From Armatimonadota bacterium (GTDB lineage Bacteria > Armatimonadota > Zipacnadia > Zipacnadales > UBA11051), in the NCBI GenBank assembly GCA_030612305.1, contig JAUWOG010000102.1, positions 1 to 7,617 on the forward strand: a stretch of 7,617 nt of DNA, written 5' to 3'. This document shows positions 4,583 through 7,617 of this stretch, in pieces; position 1 is the first letter of the stretch; the number at the start of each line of letters is the position of its first letter. A model generated the notes under the pieces. That model did no database searches, was not told the origin of the DNA, and saw only the letters and a list, made by a program, of their open reading frames with translations. The position numbers and the translations under genes are program-made.

Positions 4583-5896
4583 ATGAAGACCATCGTCATC
4601 TGCCTCGATACCGTGCGCACTGACAAAGTCGGCGCGTACGGACCGACCGTCGTGCAGACTCCGAGCCTCGACCGCTTCGCCGAGCAGGGCTGTCTCTTCA
4701 CGCGCGCCTATGCAGAGTGCCCCAACACTATCCCCGCCCGCACAGCGATGGTCGCCGGCATCCACACCTTCACCAATCGCCCCTGGGAAGCCCTCCACAC
4801 AGACGACCTCCACATCGCCGAACTCTTCGCCGAGGCCGGCTATCTCACCGCGGCATTCTCAGACACGCCCTTCAACTCCGGCGCCAACATGGACCGCGGC
4901 TTCGAGCATTTCCGCCACTACGAGATGGGCAAGTGCCTCCCGCCGATGAACGGGCAGCCTCCGCTCGATACCTCCGAAGCCTTCTTCCCGCCGGGCTTTC
5001 CCGAAAATGAATACCGCTTCTATCCCAACACCAGGACCAACCGCGTTCTCTCCGAGCAGAAGTATGGAAAATACCTCCCGCAGATGATGGTCGAGGAGGT
5101 CGCCGAGTGGCTTGCCCGGCATCGCGACGACGATTTCTTCCTCTGGGTGGACAGCTTCAACCCGCACGAGACCTGGGACATTCCCGAACCTTTCGCGAGC
5201 ATGTACGAGCCGCAACGCGGCTTCGAGGGACGCTACATACCGATGCCGATGGGCCCGGACATGAGCTGGGTCAAGCCCGGCGACCTCAAGCATGTCCACG
5301 CTCTCTACAACGCCGCCATCACCGAGACCGACTACTGGTTCGGCAAGCTCCTCGACGACATGGACGAGCTGGGCCTGACTGACGAGACACTCGTGGTCAT
5401 CGTCTCGGACCACGGCATGCCGCTCGGTGAGCACGGCACCATCCGCAAGTTCGGCTATCCCATCTACGAGGAGCTGGCCCGCCTGGTGCTGATGATGCGC
5501 TGGCCGGGACGCATCCCGCCGGGCAGTCGCCATGACGGCCTCGTCAGCAACGTGGACATCCCCGAGACGCTCCTTGACGCCGCCGAACTCGACATCCCTC
5601 AGCAAATGGAGGGCCGCAGCATCCTTCCGGCCGCAAAGGGGGAAACCATCGAGGAGACCGAGCATCTCTGCCTCGGCGCCTACAACTACCGCGCCGGCGT
5701 CATCTCTGCAGACGGCCACAAGTTCATAGACAACCGTGGCGAGACGCCGGATGAGCTGTACTACCTGCCTGACGATCCGCACGAGCGCCGCAACCTCATG
5801 CCGGAGCAGCCCGGCCTCGCCGCGCAGTTGCATCGCGCCCTATGGGACTTCCACGAGCCGTGGCGGGCGAAGCGCTCACGCCGGCACGGAAGCTGA
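4583..5896 (+). CDS. Sulfatase/alkaline-phosphatase-superfamily hydrolase with Thr at the nucleophile position
   Basis: 437 residues, no signal peptide, so predicted cytoplasmic. ATG 4583 gives the family's usual opening (MKTIVICLDTVRTDKVGAYG); the only ribosome site, GAGAGG, is 13 bases away and weak. Superfamily landmarks appear in order: metal-binding D9 in LDTVRTD, the nucleophile region, NPHE (193-196), SDHG with D276 and H277, then H284 and K289, and the C-terminal ELYYLPDDPHERRNL segment typical of sulfatases. Sulfatases need Cys or Ser in C/S-x-P-x-R for conversion to formylglycine. Here the equivalent is T49-I-P-A-R53, and the nearby C46 is out of register. The second Asp of the usual sulfatase DD pair is also Thr (T10). 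Thr nucleophiles are found in superfamily phosphodiesterases and pyrophosphatases, so phosphoester or phosphodiester hydrolysis may be likelier than sulfate release. It leads a co-directional run with the cupin and oxidoreductase genes. Superfamily is certain; substrate is unknown. Confidence 0.9.
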   Translation: MKTIVICLDTVRTDKVGAYGPTVVQTPSLDRFAEQGCLFTRAYAECPNTIPARTAMVAGIHTFTNRPWEALHTDDLHIAELFAEAGYLTAAFSDTPFNSGANMDRGFEHFRHYEMGKCLPPMNGQPPLDTSEAFFPPGFPENEYRFYPNTRTNRVLSEQKYGKYLPQMMVEEVAEWLARHRDDDFFLWVDSFNPHETWDIPEPFASMYEPQRGFEGRYIPMPMGPDMSWVKPGDLKHVHALYNAAITETDYWFGKLLDDMDELGLTDETLVVIVSDHGMPLGEHGTIRKFGYPIYEELARLVLMMRWPGRIPPGSRHDGLVSNVDIPETLLDAAELDIPQQMEGRSILPAAKGETIEETEHLCLGAYNYRAGVISADGHKFIDNRGETPDELYYLPDDPHERRNLMPEQPGLAAQLHRALWDFHEPWRAKRSRRHGS

Positions 5897-5996
5897 CGGA
5901 CGCCACCAATGGAGCGAATTGCCGCTTCCTGCAGGTATTGACCTCCCCTCGGGGAATAGGCACAGTACTCGCTATCCGAAAGCAGGCAGTCGAAGC

Positions 5997-6353
5997 ATGA
6001 GTACAACCAAGCGACAACCTGTGGTGCGGCACTGTGATGACATCGCCCCGGTGCCTTGCCCTTGCGGCCAGAGCAGTCGCATCGTCACCGCAGATGATGG
6101 TGCTGCCATGAGCCTGCATGTGACGCACATCCGCGACGGCGCGCCGCACTTCCACGAACTCGCCGATGAGATGTACTTCATCATCGAGGGTGAGGGCCAC
6201 ATGGAGCTTGATGGCGAGGTCCACCCGGTGCGGCCCGGCACCGCAATCTACATCCCGGCCGGCGTCACTCATCGCGGCTGGGGCGATTTCAAGACCGTAA
6301 TCGTGGTCAATCCGGCTTTCGACCCCGATGACGAGATAGTCGTCGGGAGTTAG
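5997..6353 (+). CDS. Single-domain cupin protein
   Basis: 118 residues, cytoplasmic. Both cupin motifs are present. Motif 1 is H51-F-H53-x4-E58-x6-G; motif 2 is G-TAIYI-PAG-VT-H92, giving the full two-His, Glu, His metal site. The final Asn of the usual motif 2 is not obvious. The spacing and the 'EMYFIIEGEGHMELDGE' turn resemble small sugar-binding or sugar-isomerase-like cupins, such as the cupin domain of mannose-6-phosphate isomerases, but an enzyme activity cannot be named. The N-terminus has a CPCG pair (C21, C23) before the barrel. ATG 5997 is the only suitable start near the domain; I see no strong ribosome site, and the 100-base gap after the upstream gene holds no clear promoter or terminator. 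Its position between a sulfatase-like hydrolase and a Gfo/Idh/MocA dehydrogenase suggests work on the same sugar-derived substrate. A binding or signalling role is also possible. Confidence 0.85.
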   Translation: MSTTKRQPVVRHCDDIAPVPCPCGQSSRIVTADDGAAMSLHVTHIRDGAPHFHELADEMYFIIEGEGHMELDGEVHPVRPGTAIYIPAGVTHRGWGDFKTVIVVNPAFDPDDEIVVGS

Positions 6354-6416
6354 ACACGAACTCGATATGAATACTCATCTTGCGTGCCAGGAGCGCAACT
6401 CAGGGAGGCATGACTA

Positions 6417-7460
6417 ATGGCGAAGAAATTGAAGATCGGTTTTGTGGGCATAGGTGCCATCGCGCAGGGCTGTCACGTACCCGGATGGCAGACAGTGCCG
6501 GACGCCGAGATCGTCGCCGCAGCCGACATCAGCAAGCAGGCACTGGCAAAGGGCGGAGAACTGGCGGGTATCCCCAAGGACCGCCTCTACACCGACTACA
6601 GGAAGATGCTCAAGGAAGTGGAACTCGACATCCTCGACGTGTGTACTCCCAATTGCGTGCATAAGACCCCGACCATCGCCGGGTTCAAGGCCGGCTGTCA
6701 TGTCATCGTTGAGAAGCCGATGACCGTCTCAGTCGCCGACGCCAGGCGGATGATCGAGGCCGGACATGATGCGCGCAAGTTGCTCATGGTCGGCCAGTGC
6801 ATGCGCTTCATGGAAGACGGCATCGCGATGAAGCGCTGGGTGGACGAGGGCCTCGTCGGCGACATCTACTGGGGCCGCGCCTCATACCTCCGCCCGCGTG
6901 GCGTTCCGGCCTGGGGCGCATTCGCCGACAAAGAGCTCTCTGCCGGCGGCCCCTGCTATGACCTCGGCGTACACATCCTCGACCTCTGCCTCTGGCTCAT
7001 GGGCCATCCCGAGCCCGTAGCTGTCTCCGCCAACATCTGGCTCGAAATAGCCAACAAGCCGTCGCTGATGAAGCACAATCCGAAGAAGTTCACGGTGCCC
7101 GATGAGCTGGCTGCCGGCTTCATCCGCTTCAAGAATGGTGCCTGCCTCTCGCTGGAGACCTCCTGGGCCATCAACGCGCCAGTGCCCAACAACGGCATCT
7201 TCCTCGCCGGCACGAAGGGCGGCATCAAGAACAATCCCGCCACACTCGTGCGCGAAGAAGCCGGGATGCTCGTGGACACCACCGTGCAGGTCAATCCCGA
7301 CGCGGGCATCCAGTCACACCACGAGGAGATCCGCCAGTTCGCCGACGCTGTCCGCAAGGGCAAGCCATCGCCGGTGCCCGGTGAGGAAGCGCTCCTCACC
7401 CAGCGCATCCTCGATGGCATCTACAAGTCAGCGGCCCTCGGCAGAGAGGTCAAGGTCTAA
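6417..7460 (+). CDS. Gfo/Idh/MocA-family NAD(P)-dependent oxidoreductase
   Basis: 347 residues, the normal length for the family. These enzymes oxidise or reduce a sugar, inositol or sugar-derivative hydroxyl with NAD(P) in the cytoplasm. Residues about 5-125 form the Rossmann domain: G11-I-G13-A-I-A16 for the dinucleotide, DVCTPN, and E99-K100-P101, where the Lys is the usual catalytic residue. The C-terminal alpha/beta domain carries D182-L-G-V-H186, matching the family's D-x3-H catalytic pair. The Asp after the second strand (AAADIS) hints at preference for NAD over NADP. ATG 6417 is chosen because AGGGAGG (6402-6408) sits 8 bases upstream; the ATG at 6410 is out of frame. It follows the cupin gene by 63 bases on the same strand, so they are probably co-transcribed. 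Substrate is unknown; the neighbours suggest a sugar or sugar acid. No truncation or missing key residue is seen. Confidence 0.93.
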   Translation: MAKKLKIGFVGIGAIAQGCHVPGWQTVPDAEIVAAADISKQALAKGGELAGIPKDRLYTDYRKMLKEVELDILDVCTPNCVHKTPTIAGFKAGCHVIVEKPMTVSVADARRMIEAGHDARKLLMVGQCMRFMEDGIAMKRWVDEGLVGDIYWGRASYLRPRGVPAWGAFADKELSAGGPCYDLGVHILDLCLWLMGHPEPVAVSANIWLEIANKPSLMKHNPKKFTVPDELAAGFIRFKNGACLSLETSWAINAPVPNNGIFLAGTKGGIKNNPATLVREEAGMLVDTTVQVNPDAGIQSHHEEIRQFADAVRKGKPSPVPGEEALLTQRILDGIYKSAALGREVKV

Positions 7461-7472
7461 GCCCTCGACCCT

Positions 7473-7549
7473 CATCAACCCACGCGTGAGCGGGGCTGGT
7501 GCAGGTTTGCGGGCAGATGTTCTGGGGCGGTACCATCAACCCACGCGTG
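7473..7549 (+). repeat. Pair of 16-base direct repeats with CACGCGTG palindrome
   Basis: The same 16 bases, CATCAACCCACGCGTG, occur at 7473-7488 and 7534-7549, offset by 61 bases. Each ends in the self-complementary CACGCGTG, and the second copy extends to the 10-base palindrome CCACGCGTGG (7541-7550). The 61-base offset is not a multiple of three, so this is not a coding repeat. They may be paired operator sites for a gene beyond the window, or part of a dispersed repeat. The remaining bases to 7617 have short inverted repeats (GGCCGAG 7549-7555 with CTCGGCC 7590-7596; GGCAAGC 7559-7565 with GCTTGCC 7600-7606) but no gene that I can support. Confidence 0.55.
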
Positions 7550-7617
7550 GCCGAGGCCGGCAAGCCCGATCTCAAAAATCTTTGGGTGGCTCGGCCTGAG
7601 CTTGCCAGTCCTTGGCG

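Noticed and set aside
4859..5833. Long minus-strand open frame opposite the sulfatase-like gene
   Set aside because: The antisense of a well-supported gene; the product has no recognisable motif and the composition of a GC-bias shadow.
1..7617. CRISPR array, rRNA, tRNA, transposase or phage genes
   Set aside because: No regularly spaced repeat set, no recognisable conserved RNA segments and no transposase, integrase or phage structural motifs were seen on either strand.

Overview
This is a GC-rich bacterial chromosomal window holding eight supported genes. The best taxonomic clue is the gene at 3835-4452, a type IV prepilin-like protein with an LFPVFARAREKARQ-type stretch after its N-terminal helix and a C-terminal H-x9-DG motif. 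I associate that combination most strongly with Armatimonadota, and less so with Planctomycetota-like lineages. The phylum is inferred from sequence character and was not tested by search.

Layout. Bases 1-260 are non-coding, with a candidate promoter at 188-216. A secreted LmeA/DUF2993-like lipid-binding protein follows (261-968). After a 181-base gap with a terminator-like hairpin come two tandem, roughly 73% identical UxuA (mannonate dehydratase)-family TIM-barrel genes (1150-2136 and 2251-3231). A palindromic repeat element (about 3248-3358) fills the gap to a small minus-strand ribbon-helix-helix protein (3375-3608). An AT-rich divergent intergenic region (3609-3834) separates that gene from the prepilin-like gene. 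A strong terminator-like hairpin (4522-4555) lies after the prepilin gene. It is followed by three co-directional genes: an alkaline-phosphatase/sulfatase-superfamily hydrolase (4583-5896), a single-domain cupin (5997-6353) and a Gfo/Idh/MocA oxidoreductase (6417-7460). The last 157 bases carry a 16-base direct repeat centred on CACGCGTG; I see no gene there.

How the parts may work together. UxuA-type dehydratases, a sulfatase-like hydrolase, a sugar-binding-type cupin and a Gfo/Idh/MocA dehydrogenase are all families used in breaking down uronic acids or decorated polysaccharides. The simplest reading is an accessory carbohydrate-catabolism neighbourhood. No transporter, sugar kinase or sensor gene is visible, and the substrate cannot be named. 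Two features argue against routine assignment. The UxuA pair differs from the E. coli enzyme at motif positions near the active site, and the sulfatase-like protein has Thr where sulfatases carry the Cys/Ser that becomes formylglycine. I see no CRISPR array, rRNA, tRNA, transposase or phage gene.
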